Source: Butyrivibrio sp. M55
GTDB taxonomy: Bacteria > Bacillota > Clostridia > Lachnospirales > Lachnospiraceae
NCBI RefSeq assembly: GCF_900116865.1
Contig: NZ_FPCD01000013.1
Location: 1 to 64,000 of the forward strand
Direction of reading: 5' to 3'
Length of the DNA stretch: 64,000 nucleotides
Part shown: positions 16,683 through 26,401 of the stretch, piece after piece
Layout: the number at the start of each line of letters is the position of its first letter
How positions within the stretch are numbered: position 1 is the first letter of the stretch
The notes under the pieces: model-generated
What the model was told of the DNA's origin: nothing
The model's input: the letters and a program-made list of their open reading frames with translations, nothing else
Databases searched by the model: none
Translations under genes and position numbers: made by a program

Positions 16683-17831
16683 ATGAAGAAGAAAATCATT
16701 AGTGCAGTTCTTTCAGCAGCTATGGTTGCAGCCATGCTTGTAGGTTGCGGATCATCTACACCCGCAGCACCTGAAGGTGGCGCAGAGGCACCTGCTGATG
16801 CAACAGCAGCAGAGGGTGGCGAGGCACCTGCAGCAGAGACTCCTGCCGGCGAAGGCGGAAGAGTTGGTGTTTCAATGCCTACTAAGGATCTTCAGAGATG
16901 GAACCAGGACGGTGCAAACATGGAGAAACAGCTCCAGGAAGCTGGATACGAAGTTGACCTTCAGTACGCTTCAGATGACGTTCCTACACAGGTTTCTCAG
17001 ATCGAGAATATGATCAGTTCAGGAGCTAAGGTTCTTGTTATCGCCGCTATCGAAGGTGATTCACTTGGAACAGTTCTTGACCAGGCTAAGCAGGCAGGCG
17101 TATCTGTTATCGCTTATGACCGTTTGATCATGAACTCAGACGCTGTTAACTACTATGCTACATTCGATAACTACATGGTAGGAACAAAGCAGGGTGAGTA
17201 CATCAGAGATCAGCTTGATCTTGAAAACGCAAAGGGACCTTTCAACATCGAGATCTTCACAGGTGACCCCGGTGATAACAACGCTAAGTTCTTCTATCAG
17301 GGTGCTTACGATGTAATCGAGCCTTACATCAAGGAAGGCAAGCTTGTTGTTAAGTCAGGACAGGTTGAGTTCGATAAGGTTGCTACACAGGGTTGGAAGA
17401 CAGAGAACGCTCAGTCAAGAATGGATGCTATCATCGCAGCTAACTATGCAGATGGAACAAAGCTTGATGCAGTTCTTTGCTCAAATGACTCAACAGCACT
17501 TGGTGTTACAAACTCACTTGAGGCTAACTACACAGGTGATTGGCCGATCATCACAGGTCAGGATTGCGATAAGCCCAACGTTAAGAACATGATCGCTGGT
17601 AAGCAGTCAATGTCTATCTTCAAGGATACACGTGAACTTGCTGCACAGACAGTAAAGATGGTTGACGCTATCATGAAGGGCGGCGAGGCTCCTATCAACA
17701 ACGAGAAGGATTATAACAACGGAACAGGTGTTATCCCTTCATACCTCTGCGAGCCTGTATTCGCTGACGCTAAGAACTATAAGACACTTCTTATCGATTC
17801 AGGATACTACACAGAGGACGATCTTAAATAA
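16683..17831 (+). CDS. chvE: ChvE-like multiple-sugar-binding lipoprotein of the MmsAB ABC importer
   Basis: A 382-residue lipoprotein: signal peptide with L-V-G-C (Cys22), an Ala/Glu/Pro/Gly-rich linker (about 25-58), then a ChvE-type fold with V-G-V-S-M-P-T-K-D-L-Q-R-W, Q-V-S-Q-I-E-N-M-I, V-I-A-Y-D-R-L-I-M-N-S, Y-Y-A-T-F-D-N-Y and F-K-D-T-R-E-L-A. ChvE binds several aldoses (arabinose, galactose, xylose, glucose). GGGAGG precedes the ATG. Codon use is strongly biased, unlike the sensor genes upstream, which suggests very high expression. A hairpin after the gene separates it from mmsA and probably keeps the binding protein in excess over the importer. Confidence 0.9.
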   Translation: MKKKIISAVLSAAMVAAMLVGCGSSTPAAPEGGAEAPADATAAEGGEAPAAETPAGEGGRVGVSMPTKDLQRWNQDGANMEKQLQEAGYEVDLQYASDDVPTQVSQIENMISSGAKVLVIAAIEGDSLGTVLDQAKQAGVSVIAYDRLIMNSDAVNYYATFDNYMVGTKQGEYIRDQLDLENAKGPFNIEIFTGDPGDNNAKFFYQGAYDVIEPYIKEGKLVVKSGQVEFDKVATQGWKTENAQSRMDAIIAANYADGTKLDAVLCSNDSTALGVTNSLEANYTGDWPIITGQDCDKPNVKNMIAGKQSMSIFKDTRELAAQTVKMVDAIMKGGEAPINNEKDYNNGTGVIPSYLCEPVFADAKNYKTLLIDSGYYTEDDLK

Positions 17832-17851
17832 TTTAAATTAGTAACAAAGCT

Positions 17852-17880
17852 GAGGCGGGCTTTTGTCCCGCCTCTTTAAT
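17852..17880 (+). terminator. Intercistronic hairpin between chvE and mmsA
   Basis: An 8-bp GC-rich stem GAGGCGGG / CCCGCCTC with a 7-base loop, followed by TTTAAT. Because mmsA and mmsB follow on the same strand without a clear new promoter, it likely acts as a partial terminator or mRNA stabiliser. Confidence 0.7.
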
Positions 17881-17927
17881 AGAAAAAATAACAGAAATAG
17901 AAAAAAGAGATAGAAGGAGGGGTAAAC

Positions 17928-19475
17928 TTGGCGAAGATATTATTGGAAATGAAAAATATCACCAAAACATTCCCCGGTGTGAAAGCCTTGGACAATGTAA
18001 ATCTTCAGGTTGAAGAGGGCGAGATTCATGCGCTGGTAGGTGAAAACGGCGCCGGTAAATCCACACTGATGAATGTACTCAGTGGCGTGTATCCTTACGG
18101 AAGCTATGAAGGTGATATCATTTATGACTCCGAGGTTTGCAATTTTAACGCTATAAAGGATAGTGAACAAAAAGGTATTGTAATTATACATCAGGAACTT
18201 GCGCTTATTCCGTATATGACAATTGCTGAGAATATGTTCCTTGGTAACGAAAGAGGATCAAAGTACAAGATTAATTGGACAGAGACGGGTGTACTTGCTC
18301 GTAAGTATTTGGATACAGTGGGACTTAAAGATAGTACCCAGACATTGATTAAGGATATTGGTGTTGGTAAGCAGCAGCTTGTTGAGATTGCGAAGGCACT
18401 TTCAAAGAATGCAAGACTTCTTATTCTCGATGAGCCGACTTCATCACTTAACGAGAGTGATTCAAAGGCGCTTCTTGATTTGTTACTTAAACTGAAGAAA
18501 GAACAGAATCTTACTTCAATTATCATTTCACATAAACTTAATGAGGTATCTTATGTTGCTGATAAGATCACGGTTATCCGTGACGGATCAACAATCGAGA
18601 CACTTACAAAGGGTGTGGATGATTTCTCAGAAGCACGTATCATCAATGGCATGGTAGGCCGTGAATTATCAGATCGTTTCCCCAAGAGAGTACCAAAGAT
18701 TGGGGATGTAATGATGGAAGTCAAAGATTGGAATGTTTATCATCCTTTATATAGTGATAGAAAAGTTGTCAATAATGTTAGCATGAACGTCAGAAAGGGA
18801 GAAGTTGTAGGTATCTCCGGACTTATGGGTGCCGGCAGAACAGAGCTTGCAATGAGTATCTTTGGAAGAAGTTACGGCGAAAACATTACAGGAACACTTA
18901 AGATAAATGGTAAAGAAGTTAAACTTAAGACGGTTCAGGATGCGATCAAGCATAAGCTTGCGTATGTTACTGAGGACCGTAAGGGTAACGGACTTATCTT
19001 AACCAATCCTATTAAGATTAACACTACACTTGCAAACCTTGATGCAGTTAGTAAGAATACAGTAATCGACAAAGATAAAGAGTATGAAGTAGCAGTTGAT
19101 TACAAACAGAAGCTTAAGACAAAATGTCCTTCTGTTGAGCAGAATGTTGGTAACCTTAGTGGTGGTAACCAGCAGAAGGTTCTTCTTGCAAAATGGATGT
19201 TCGCTGATCCGGACATACTTATTTTGGATGAACCTACAAGAGGTATTGACGTAGGAGCTAAATACGAGATTTATTGCATTATCAACCAGCTTGTAGATGC
19301 AGGAAAATCAGTTATCATGATCTCTTCCGAACTTCCGGAAGTATTGGGAATGTGTGACAGAGTCTACGTAATGAATGAAGGTAGGATGGTTGGTGAACTT
19401 GATGGCAAAGAAGCCACTCAGGAAAAAATTATGACTTATATTTTACAGTCATCCGGAAATAAGGAGGTCAAATAA
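17928..19475 (+). CDS. mmsA: MmsA/GguA-type sugar ABC transporter ATPase (two ABC domains)
   Basis: A 515-residue cytoplasmic protein with two fused ABC domains. First half: Walker A G-E-N-G-A-G-K-S (38-45), the MmsA hallmark [24 protein letters not shown], Walker B L-L-I-L-D-E-P-T. Second half: degenerate Walker A G-L-M-G-A-G-R-T, signature L-S-G-G-N-Q-Q-K and [12 protein letters not shown]. This arrangement is standard for carbohydrate-uptake type 2 importers. The start is TTG with AGGAGGGG upstream. The mmsB ATG overlaps its stop (TAATG). Codon use is less biased than in chvE and mmsB on either side. Confidence 0.93.
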   Translation: MAKILLEMKNITKTFPGVKALDNVNLQVEEGEIHALVGENGAGKSTLMNVLSGVYPYGSYEGDIIYDSEVCNFNAIKDSEQKGIVIIHQELALIPYMTIAENMFLGNERGSKYKINWTETGVLARKYLDTVGLKDSTQTLIKDIGVGKQQLVEIAKALSKNARLLILDEPTSSLNESDSKALLDLLLKLKKEQNLTSIIISHKLNEVSYVADKITVIRDGSTIETLTKGVDDFSEARIINGMVGRELSDRFPKRVPKIGDVMMEVKDWNVYHPLYSDRKVVNNVSMNVRKGEVVGISGLMGAGRTELAMSIFGRSYGENITGTLKINGKEVKLKTVQDAIKHKLAYVTEDRKGNGLILTNPIKINTTLANLDAVSKNTVIDKDKEYEVAVDYKQKLKTKCPSVEQNVGNLSGGNQQKVLLAKWMFADPDILILDEPTRGIDVGAKYEIYCIINQLVDAGKSVIMISSELPEVLGMCDRVYVMNEGRMVGELDGKEATQEKIMTYILQSSGNKEVK

Positions 19476-20665
19476 TGAATAACGATTCGGTACTCGGATT
19501 CATAAAGAAAAATACAATGATACTCGTTCTTATAGCAGTAGTTGCTTTCTTCTCTTTCCAGACAAAGGGAGCAATACTTCTTCCTATGAACGTAAGTAAC
19601 TTAATTTCACAGAACGCTTATGTGTTCGTTCTTGCAACCGGTATGCTTCTCTGTATCTTAACAGGTGGTAACATCGATCTTTCGGTTGGTTCGGTTGTAT
19701 GTTTCGTTGGTGCAGTTGGTGCAACTCTTATGGTTAATAAGAACGTTCCCATCTGGCTTTCAGTTGTTATTATGTTCGTTGTAGGAATCATGATCGGTGC
19801 TTTCCAGGGATTCTGGATCGCGTTTGTTAGAATTCCTCCTTTCATCGTAACACTTGCTGGAATGCTTGCATTCAGAGGACTTTCAAACGTTGTACTTAAT
19901 GGTCTTACAATTTCAATCAAGGATAAGTCTTCATTCGTTAACCTTTTCGGTGGCGGTGCTGATTGCTATATCCATGATTTCTTCGGAAACGGATCACTTA
20001 ACCTTACATGTCTTCTTGGCGGACTTGTAGCTGCTACAATCTTCGTTGTTGTACAGGGCACATCTCGCATCAAGAAAAAGTCAAAGGGTTATGAGATTGA
20101 GCCCGTTTGGAAATTCCTTGTAAAGACAGTTGGTATTGTTGCAGTTGTTTTGGCATTCTGCTACAAGCTTGCTCAGTACAAGGGTATTCCTACAGTTCTT
20201 GTTTGGGTTCTCGTAGTTGTACTTATCTATGGCTACATCACAAATAACACAACTGTTGGACGTTACTTCTACGCAGTAGGTGGTAACGAGAAGGCTACAA
20301 AGCTTTCAGGTATCAACACAAACAAAGTTTACTTCATCGCTTACACAAACATGGGATTCCTTGCAGCACTTGCAGGAATGATCACAATCGCTCGTCTTAC
20401 ATCAGCTCAGCCTACATATGGTCAGAACTATGAGATGGATGCTATCGGATCATGTTTCATCGGTGGAGCTTCAGCTTACGGCGGAACAGGTACTGTTCCC
20501 GGAGTTATCGTAGGTGCTGTACTTATGGGTGTTATCAACCTTGGTATGTCACTTATGGGTGTAGATGCTAACATGCAGAAGGTAGTAAAGGGTGGCGTTC
20601 TTCTTGCAGCCGTTATCTTCGACGTAGTATCAAAGCGTGGTGGAAAGCTTATCGTAAAGAACTGA
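19475..20665 (+). CDS. mmsB: MmsB/GguB-type sugar ABC transporter permease
   Basis: A 396-residue membrane protein with about 10-11 hydrophobic segments and the BPD_transp_2 motifs of CUT2 permeases: L-T-G-G-N-I-D-L-S-V-G-S-V (63-75), R-I-P-P-F-I-V-T-L-A-G-M, Y-F-Y-A-V-G-G-N-E-K-A-T-K-L-S-G-I and C-F-I-G-G-A-S-A-Y-G-G-T-G-T. It forms the sugar channel with MmsA and receives substrate from ChvE. Start ATG overlaps the mmsA stop by one base and has AAGGAGGTC upstream. Residues about 185-215 form a longer charged loop (R-I-K-K-K-S-K-G-Y-E) typical of the MmsB branch. A terminator follows. Confidence 0.93.
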   Translation: MNNDSVLGFIKKNTMILVLIAVVAFFSFQTKGAILLPMNVSNLISQNAYVFVLATGMLLCILTGGNIDLSVGSVVCFVGAVGATLMVNKNVPIWLSVVIMFVVGIMIGAFQGFWIAFVRIPPFIVTLAGMLAFRGLSNVVLNGLTISIKDKSSFVNLFGGGADCYIHDFFGNGSLNLTCLLGGLVAATIFVVVQGTSRIKKKSKGYEIEPVWKFLVKTVGIVAVVLAFCYKLAQYKGIPTVLVWVLVVVLIYGYITNNTTVGRYFYAVGGNEKATKLSGINTNKVYFIAYTNMGFLAALAGMITIARLTSAQPTYGQNYEMDAIGSCFIGGASAYGGTGTVPGVIVGAVLMGVINLGMSLMGVDANMQKVVKGGVLLAAVIFDVVSKRGGKLIVKN

Positions 20666-20694
20666 TAGAACTAAGTTTCTTTGATATTGACACA

Positions 20695-20729
20695 AAAAGC
20701 CGTTGGTCGCTTCGACCGGCGGCTTTTTT
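20695..20729 (+). terminator. Terminator of the chvE-mmsAB operon
   Basis: A two-part stem AAAGCCG..GGTCG cttCGACC..CGGCTTT with a T-run (TTTTTT) after it. Confidence 0.85.
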
Positions 20730-20804
20730 GCGTGTGGGAGGTTCGAGGGGTATAATTAGGGCTAGAGGGAAATATTGTATTAGGAAAAATTTTTAGGAGA
20801 AATT

Positions 20805-23045
20805 ATGAAGAAGAGAATTGTGGTATGTGTTTTGGTACTTTCGATGGTGATGTCGGGATGCTCTTTTGGCAAAAATGGAGGTAATGCGGCTTCGGATGCG
20901 GGGAGTGTCGCTGCAAGCAGTGTTGCGGCGGAGAGTACCGATGAGGGGAAGAATGCGGCGGATGGTGCTGTGAGCGGTAAGGTTTATCTTCTTGGCAATT
21001 CTGAAGAGAAGTATTATGACGAGAATCTTGTTCCGGCAATTCCGGATTACAGCATAAAAGAAGACTTTTCCAATGTTGTATATAATTCGCATCAGGAAGG
21101 CCGTTTTAGCCTTGAAAATCAAAGCGAGTACAACGATGTACAGGGCAGAAGGAATGCTCTTATTAAGAATGGCTTTGTAGTTGAGGGGACGGGATCTGAT
21201 GAGTTTTTTGACGAATATGAGAACAACAGATACGATCTAAGGCCCAATTTCGTGACCGTGGATTCTCTTATGCATACGTATCATCTCTATTTTTCATATC
21301 TTATGAAGCAGACAGAGAAGAACCACATTTCAGGTGAGCTTAAAAAGCTTGGTGATCAGATGCTTGAAAGTTCCAAGAAACAGTATGATGCACTTAAAGG
21401 TACTGAGTTTGAAGCTGCGGCGCTTAGGAATGTAGAGTTTTTCTATATCGGAAGTAAGCTACTTGATGACAGCGTTGCCACTCCTGTAAGTGACGGCTCT
21501 TTTGACCAGATTGTAAACGATGAACTTTCTAAGATAGCAAAAGCGGAATCTATCGCAACATGTGGGATTACCGGCAAAGAAGAGGATTATTCCCAGTATA
21601 AACCAAGGGGTTACTATGAGGGTGATGCCTGGCTTGAGAAGTATTTCAGGGCAATGATGTGGTACGGAAGGATTGCTTTTGCATTTGATAATGAGGATCT
21701 TGTGCGTTCGGGACTTCTTCAGAGTCTTGCGATTGCGGAAAATGCAGAGTCTTGGGAGCGTATTTACAGTATAACGAGCTTTTTTGCAGGAACATCGGAT
21801 GATCCCGGATATTACGAGTTATCGAATATAGCAAAAAATTGCTATGGAGATAATGTTGATGCAAGCGCGGTTGCAGGTAATGCGGATGCGTTCGGCAAAT
21901 TTGTGAGTGCAATAAAGGAACTTAAACTTCCCGAGATAAACTCGATTCCCGTAAATGAAAAAGAGGAGAACGTGATTCCTTCTTACAGATTTATGGGACA
22001 GAGATTTACGGTTGATGCTGCGATCATGCAAAGGCTCGTATATAGAGCTGTTGAAGAAAACGGCGCGGGACAAAAGCGTATGCTTCCCGATACGCTAGAT
22101 GCGGCTGCGGTACTTGGCTCTGAGAAAGCTATGGAAATACTGACTTCGCAGGGTGCTACGGAGTTTAAGAATTATTCGGAGAATATGGCTCGCGCAAAAG
22201 AACACTTTAATAACAATGAGCCTTCGATATGGAACGTCAGTCTGTATTCCGGTTGGCTCAATACTTTAAGGCCTCTTTTTGAGAAGAAGGGAACGGGATA
22301 TCCCAAGTACATGCAGAATGATGAGTGGGTAAAAAAGAACCTTGAGACATTCGCGGGATCTTTTGCTGAGCTTAAACATGATACGATCCTTTATGCAAAG
22401 CAGATAGGTGCCGAGATGGGCGGCGGAGATGAGGAAACGCCGGATGACAGAGGATTTGTAGACACGCAGCCTGTTGTGTTTAGCAGATTCAAGTTCCTTT
22501 CCGAGAAGACCAAGGAAGGTCTCGACAGATATGGAGTTCTTGATGCAAAAGAAAAAGAGAACCTCGATAAGCTTTCGCAGCTTGCGGGAACTCTTTTAAC
22601 CATATCCGAAAAAGAGCTTAAGAATGAGAAACTTACCGATGATGATTATGAGTTTATCCGTTGCTACGGCGGAAATCTTGAGCATTTCTGGAGAGAAGTA
22701 AATGCCGATGTTGATAACCTTACCGACAGCTATCAGGCGCCTTGCCCTGTAATTGCGGATATCGCGACAGATCCAAACGGAAGCGTTCTGGAAGTCGGAA
22801 CGGGCAAAGCAAATACGATCTACGTGGTATTCCCGATAGACGGCGAGCTTCACATCGGAAGCGGAAGTGTGTACTCGTTCTATCAGTTCGAGCAGCCTTT
22901 AAGTAACAGGCTTACGGACAGTCAGTGGAGAGAAATGATCAACGGCGGCCATATGGACGATGACTGGAACTGGGTTGAGAATACGGATAAGCCCGTTCAG
23001 CCCGAGTGGACACAGAGCTACAGATTGGAAGAAAAATGGAATTGA
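20805..23045 (+). CDS. DUF3160 lipoprotein
   Basis: A 746-residue lipoprotein: signal peptide with M-S-G-C (Cys19), an Ala/Ser/Gly linker to about 60, then a long domain recognised as DUF3160 by N-F-V-T-V-D-S-L-M-H-T-Y-H-L-Y-F (about 146-161) and the C-terminal V-L-E-V-G-T-G-K-A-N-T-I-Y-V-V with P-L-S-N-R-L-T-D-x-x-W. The family is extracytoplasmic and of unknown function. GGAGAAATT lies before the ATG. The CapA-like gene overlaps its last 10 bases, so the two are coupled and may work together at the cell surface. Confidence 0.8.
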   Translation: MKKRIVVCVLVLSMVMSGCSFGKNGGNAASDAGSVAASSVAAESTDEGKNAADGAVSGKVYLLGNSEEKYYDENLVPAIPDYSIKEDFSNVVYNSHQEGRFSLENQSEYNDVQGRRNALIKNGFVVEGTGSDEFFDEYENNRYDLRPNFVTVDSLMHTYHLYFSYLMKQTEKNHISGELKKLGDQMLESSKKQYDALKGTEFEAAALRNVEFFYIGSKLLDDSVATPVSDGSFDQIVNDELSKIAKAESIATCGITGKEEDYSQYKPRGYYEGDAWLEKYFRAMMWYGRIAFAFDNEDLVRSGLLQSLAIAENAESWERIYSITSFFAGTSDDPGYYELSNIAKNCYGDNVDASAVAGNADAFGKFVSAIKELKLPEINSIPVNEKEENVIPSYRFMGQRFTVDAAIMQRLVYRAVEENGAGQKRMLPDTLDAAAVLGSEKAMEILTSQGATEFKNYSENMARAKEHFNNNEPSIWNVSLYSGWLNTLRPLFEKKGTGYPKYMQNDEWVKKNLETFAGSFAELKHDTILYAKQIGAEMGGGDEETPDDRGFVDTQPVVFSRFKFLSEKTKEGLDRYGVLDAKEKENLDKLSQLAGTLLTISEKELKNEKLTDDDYEFIRCYGGNLEHFWREVNADVDNLTDSYQAPCPVIADIATDPNGSVLEVGTGKANTIYVVFPIDGELHIGSGSVYSFYQFEQPLSNRLTDSQWREMINGGHMDDDWNWVENTDKPVQPEWTQSYRLEEKWN

Positions 23046-24598
23046 TACCCGAAAAATTTAAGGCTAAAAAAGTTATCATGAGGCTACTGCCATTCTTCGG
23101 AATAGCGGTAGCTGTTTGCGTTATTTTTGTTTTTGTGAGAAATAACTATATTCCGGCGTGGATTGGCTGGAATGATAAAGAGATGGCTGTGTACGGTGAT
23201 GAAAACGCTTCGCCTGATGAGGGCGGTGTTGAATCATCTGACAATGCTTCAAAGGTAATTGTAAAGCTTGGAAAAAAGAAACTTGAAGTCGTAAATTCAA
23301 GCGGAGAGACTACTTTTATCAGCAAAAAAGATTTCAAGGTTCAGGACGTTCTCGTAACCGATATAGACAGAGACGGCGATAATGAGATGATAGTTCTTTT
23401 ATGGAAGCATGGGAAATATGGCATGCACAAGCCGTTCTGGGTTGAGAAGGATGAAAAGAACTACTCCCAGCACGTGTTTATCTATGATGTCGATGAGGAT
23501 GGCAAAGTCACTGAGAAATGGTGCGCGTCGGACATGGGATTGGTTGCAGGGCGCATCAAGCTGATGGAGAAAAACAATTCGATCTTCATGATGGAAGACA
23601 AAGATAAAAACTGCACCCTCTGGATGTGGGAAGGTTGGGGAGTTAAGACCATCGATAACAAAGTCAGAGTTGTAGCGTTTGGAGATAACCTGATCCATGA
23701 GCCTATCTATGAATATGCAAGAAACAAGGAAAAGGGAGAATTTGACTTTTTGTACGAACCTTTTCTTGATGAGATACAATCTGCGGATATAGCCGCACTT
23801 AATGCAGAGACAGTGCTTGTCGACAAAGACAGCATGGTTGGAGGATATCCAAGTTTCGGTTCGCCGAGCCAAGTCGGTGAGGCAATCCGTCGAGCCGGTT
23901 TCGATGTTGTTTCTTGTGCCAACAATCACGCCCTCGACAGAGGAATTCAGGGAATAGATACAACTGTAGACTTCTATAAAGACGCTGAGATTACCTGTGT
24001 TGGAATACAGAATAGTACCGATACGGAGTACAGACCGTATGAGCTTATCAGCCGCAATGGTATGCGGATAGCACTTTTTTCCTACACCTACGGAACTAAT
24101 GTGGGGGATATATCTGGGGATTATCCTAACGTGGTGCATTATCTGCCCGGAAAAGTTGAACCAGAAGCAGGGAAGAATGAGACTGCTTCTGGTGGGATGA
24201 AGGAGCCGGCGACAAACGAACAAGAGAATAAATTGATAAGTGATATTCAAAGTGCACGCAAAGAGGCAGATTTTGTCATAGTTTTTGTCCATTGGGGCGA
24301 AGAGTATCAGCAGGACGTAACCGAAGAGCAGAAGCATATTGCAGATCTCTTTGCACAAGGCGGCGCCGATGTAGTAATCGGCACACATCCACACGTCATC
24401 CAGAAAACCGAGACTATGAATAGACCCGACGGCGGCAAGATGCTTGTATATTACTCCCTCGGAAACTTCCGCGCCGACCAAGCACAAAGCGAAGAAACCA
24501 AACGCGGCGCTGAAGCTGCCTTCACAATCGCTCACACATATGATGGTGTTGCGCTTATTGACTATGAAACCAAGGAGATTGATGCTTACTGGAAGTAA
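23036..24598 (+). CDS. CapA/PgsA-family metallophosphatase-like membrane protein
   Basis: A 520-residue protein with one N-terminal transmembrane helix (about 20-38) and an outer part. Residues about 100-200 include V-T-D-I-D-R-D-G-D-N-E, an EF-hand/VCBS-like Ca-binding segment. From about 210 it has the CapA fold: V-V-A-F-G-D-N-L-I-H, A-L-N-A-E-T, S-C-A-N-N-H-A-L-D-R-G, V-H-W-G-E-E-Y, I-G-T-H-P-H-V-I-Q and Y-S-L-G-N-F. These conserved His/Asp/Asn residues define the PGA_cap (CapA) family, linked to poly-gamma-glutamate or other surface polymers. No capB or capC homologue is present here, so a poly-glutamate capsule cannot be claimed. ATG 23036 has GGAAG nearby; a GTG at 23006 would add ten residues inside the preceding gene. 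Confidence 0.85.
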   Translation: MELIPEKFKAKKVIMRLLPFFGIAVAVCVIFVFVRNNYIPAWIGWNDKEMAVYGDENASPDEGGVESSDNASKVIVKLGKKKLEVVNSSGETTFISKKDFKVQDVLVTDIDRDGDNEMIVLLWKHGKYGMHKPFWVEKDEKNYSQHVFIYDVDEDGKVTEKWCASDMGLVAGRIKLMEKNNSIFMMEDKDKNCTLWMWEGWGVKTIDNKVRVVAFGDNLIHEPIYEYARNKEKGEFDFLYEPFLDEIQSADIAALNAETVLVDKDSMVGGYPSFGSPSQVGEAIRRAGFDVVSCANNHALDRGIQGIDTTVDFYKDAEITCVGIQNSTDTEYRPYELISRNGMRIALFSYTYGTNVGDISGDYPNVVHYLPGKVEPEAGKNETASGGMKEPATNEQENKLISDIQSARKEADFVIVFVHWGEEYQQDVTEEQKHIADLFAQGGADVVIGTHPHVIQKTETMNRPDGGKMLVYYSLGNFRADQAQSEETKRGAEAAFTIAHTYDGVALIDYETKEIDAYWK

Positions 24599-24610
24599 AT
24601 ATTATCTATA

Positions 24611-24641
24611 AAAAGGCTGGAGATTACTCCGGCTTTTTTTC
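24611..24641 (+). terminator. Terminator after the DUF3160-CapA pair
   Basis: AAGGCTGGAG / CTCCGGCTTT stem with an ATTA loop (two G-U pairs), followed by a T-run. Confidence 0.75.
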
Positions 24642-24734
24642 ATTGATAAAGAATTATATAAGTGATAAAATCGTCAATAAACTATTAAGAAATAATTCAT
24701 ATTAAGAAGTACCATGCTTCAGAAGGATAATGGA

Positions 24735-25898
24735 ATGAAGAAGGTTAAGTTTGATAAGAAAATGATCTTTTGGGGAGTAGCGCTTTTAGTGGTAATGCTT
24801 ATTTTTAATATTGTTTATTGGCATAATAGGGCATTAAAAGATGGATATTATTACATTGATATCAAAGGAAATATTGTCAGTGGAAGATATGAACAGACCG
24901 GAGGATTTAGGGATGGTATTGCAGTTTACTCTGAAAAGAAAGGTGATTTGGAAGAACATTTTTGTATAGATACTGATTTTAAGGTGCTAGGGGATAAAAT
25001 AACAGATTGGAAAAAAGAAACCTTTTGCATTTATGATGGCGAAATATATTTCAGTGTTATGAAAGAGGAAAGTATTGATTTGATGGATAAGGGTAGGAAT
25101 ACTATTTTGAGTATTCCTTATGTGACTAAAGATATTTCAGATATAAAATGCGTAGTTGGTGAAGTGGGAGCAAATGGATTATTCGCTATTAAAGATTTCC
25201 AAAGTGGTAAATGGGGATATATGGATCTGGGCGGTAATATGGTTATTGTTCCACAATTTAGTACTGCAGGAAAGTTCAATGAAGATAACGTTGCAGTTGT
25301 AAGTATTCAAGGCGGAATGGATGGGGTAATAGATAGTAAAGGGAACTATAAAATAGAACCATCATTTCTTGATATTGAGTTATATGGAAGTGGGATTGCT
25401 ATTGCGAGAAAAACAGAAGATGAAGCGGCTCAGTTTATTGATCTAGATGGAAATGTATTGTCTGATAAGCAATTTGATTATTATGCCGGTGATAAGAGTG
25501 CTAGTGAGGGATTTATTCCGGTAAAAAAATATAACCGTTTTATGAGGGATATATATGGATATGTCGATTTGAAAATGAATTATTTGATTGAACCTTGTGA
25601 ACCTAGATATGCGGATGCGGATGATTTTTCACATGGAATGGCAGTTGTGACTAATGCAGATGGATTACAAGGATATGTAGATACAACAGGCAAGGAAGTT
25701 ATACCATGCCAATACGAGTATGCCGGAGATTTTGGTGAATATGATTTGGCTGCAGTTAAAATCAATGGAAAGATGGGATTGATTAGAAAAGACGGCTCAT
25801 TCTTTGTTAATCCGGATTATGATACATTAGGAGCTTTTTCAAGCGGATACTCAGTAGTATATTTACATAAAGGTCAAAAAGTAAAGTTATGCAAGTAA
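24735..25898 (+). CDS. WG-repeat protein with an N-terminal membrane anchor
   Basis: A 387-residue protein: basic start, one transmembrane helix (about 10-28), then repeated beta-rich units of the WG (KWGYMD..G) type, for example K-W-G-Y-M-D-L-G-G-N, I-Y-G-Y-V-D-L-K-M-N, L-Q-G-Y-V-D-T-T-G-K and K-M-G-L-I-R-K-D-G. WG repeats are found in bacterial surface or exported proteins, mostly of unknown role, and probably form a beta-propeller-like scaffold. ATG 24735 is favoured over ATG 24714 because AGAAGG precedes it by 9 bases. AT content is higher than in the operons on either side, as for the two genes that follow. Confidence 0.75.
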   Translation: MKKVKFDKKMIFWGVALLVVMLIFNIVYWHNRALKDGYYYIDIKGNIVSGRYEQTGGFRDGIAVYSEKKGDLEEHFCIDTDFKVLGDKITDWKKETFCIYDGEIYFSVMKEESIDLMDKGRNTILSIPYVTKDISDIKCVVGEVGANGLFAIKDFQSGKWGYMDLGGNMVIVPQFSTAGKFNEDNVAVVSIQGGMDGVIDSKGNYKIEPSFLDIELYGSGIAIARKTEDEAAQFIDLDGNVLSDKQFDYYAGDKSASEGFIPVKKYNRFMRDIYGYVDLKMNYLIEPCEPRYADADDFSHGMAVVTNADGLQGYVDTTGKEVIPCQYEYAGDFGEYDLAAVKINGKMGLIRKDGSFFVNPDYDTLGAFSSGYSVVYLHKGQKVKLCK

Positions 25899-25998
25899 TA
25901 CAAAGTTTCTCAAGACTTATACAAAGTAGTTGCTATAATTCCGTGGCTTATACGGAGGAAGAAACATCGTTTAGTAAAGCGCATGCTGGTAAATAAAA

Positions 25999-26385
25999 AT
26001 GAAGAACATAAGTAAAATTTGTATTATTCTTGCGACAATGGTGTTGTTTGATTGGATAATCCTTGGAATATTAGATATGATATATCTTAAAACTTCATTG
26101 AACATTGATTACTATTATCATCTATTAACTATTGTAATCGCATTTTTGGATTTCTTTTTCTTGAGGCATTATATATATATACGTAATGCAATACTAAATA
26201 TCTTTTGCATATTCGGGATTTTGCCGTTTAATTTTATGGTTTCTATTCTGGCTGCATACTTTGCACCTAGAAGTTGGGGATTTGAGACGGTTGAGTTTTT
26301 CTATATAATTTCTAATGTGCAAGTGATTTTAATTGTGCTGATAATTATAGAGTGGATATTGTCAAATATAAAAAAGAAAGAATAA
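25999..26385 (+). CDS. Small polytopic membrane protein of unknown function
   Basis: A 128-residue protein with four hydrophobic segments (about 8-30, 40-56, 65-90, 98-120) and a basic tail (K-K-K-E). No family was recognised. The ribosome site is weak. It lies 16 bases before a lipoprotein gene with which it may be co-transcribed. The region 24735-27133 is AT-rich and may be recently acquired. Confidence 0.6.
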   Translation: MKNISKICIILATMVLFDWIILGILDMIYLKTSLNIDYYYHLLTIVIAFLDFFFLRHYIYIRNAILNIFCIFGILPFNFMVSILAAYFAPRSWGFETVEFFYIISNVQVILIVLIIIEWILSNIKKKE

Positions 26386-26401
26386 CCGTAGGATAAGGGC
26401 T

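Noticed and set aside
23399..24535. Long minus-strand open frame opposite the CapA-like gene
   Set aside because: It has no ribosome site, no recognisable domain and a Cys/His/Ile-rich composition typical of an antisense frame; the plus strand encodes a clear CapA fold.
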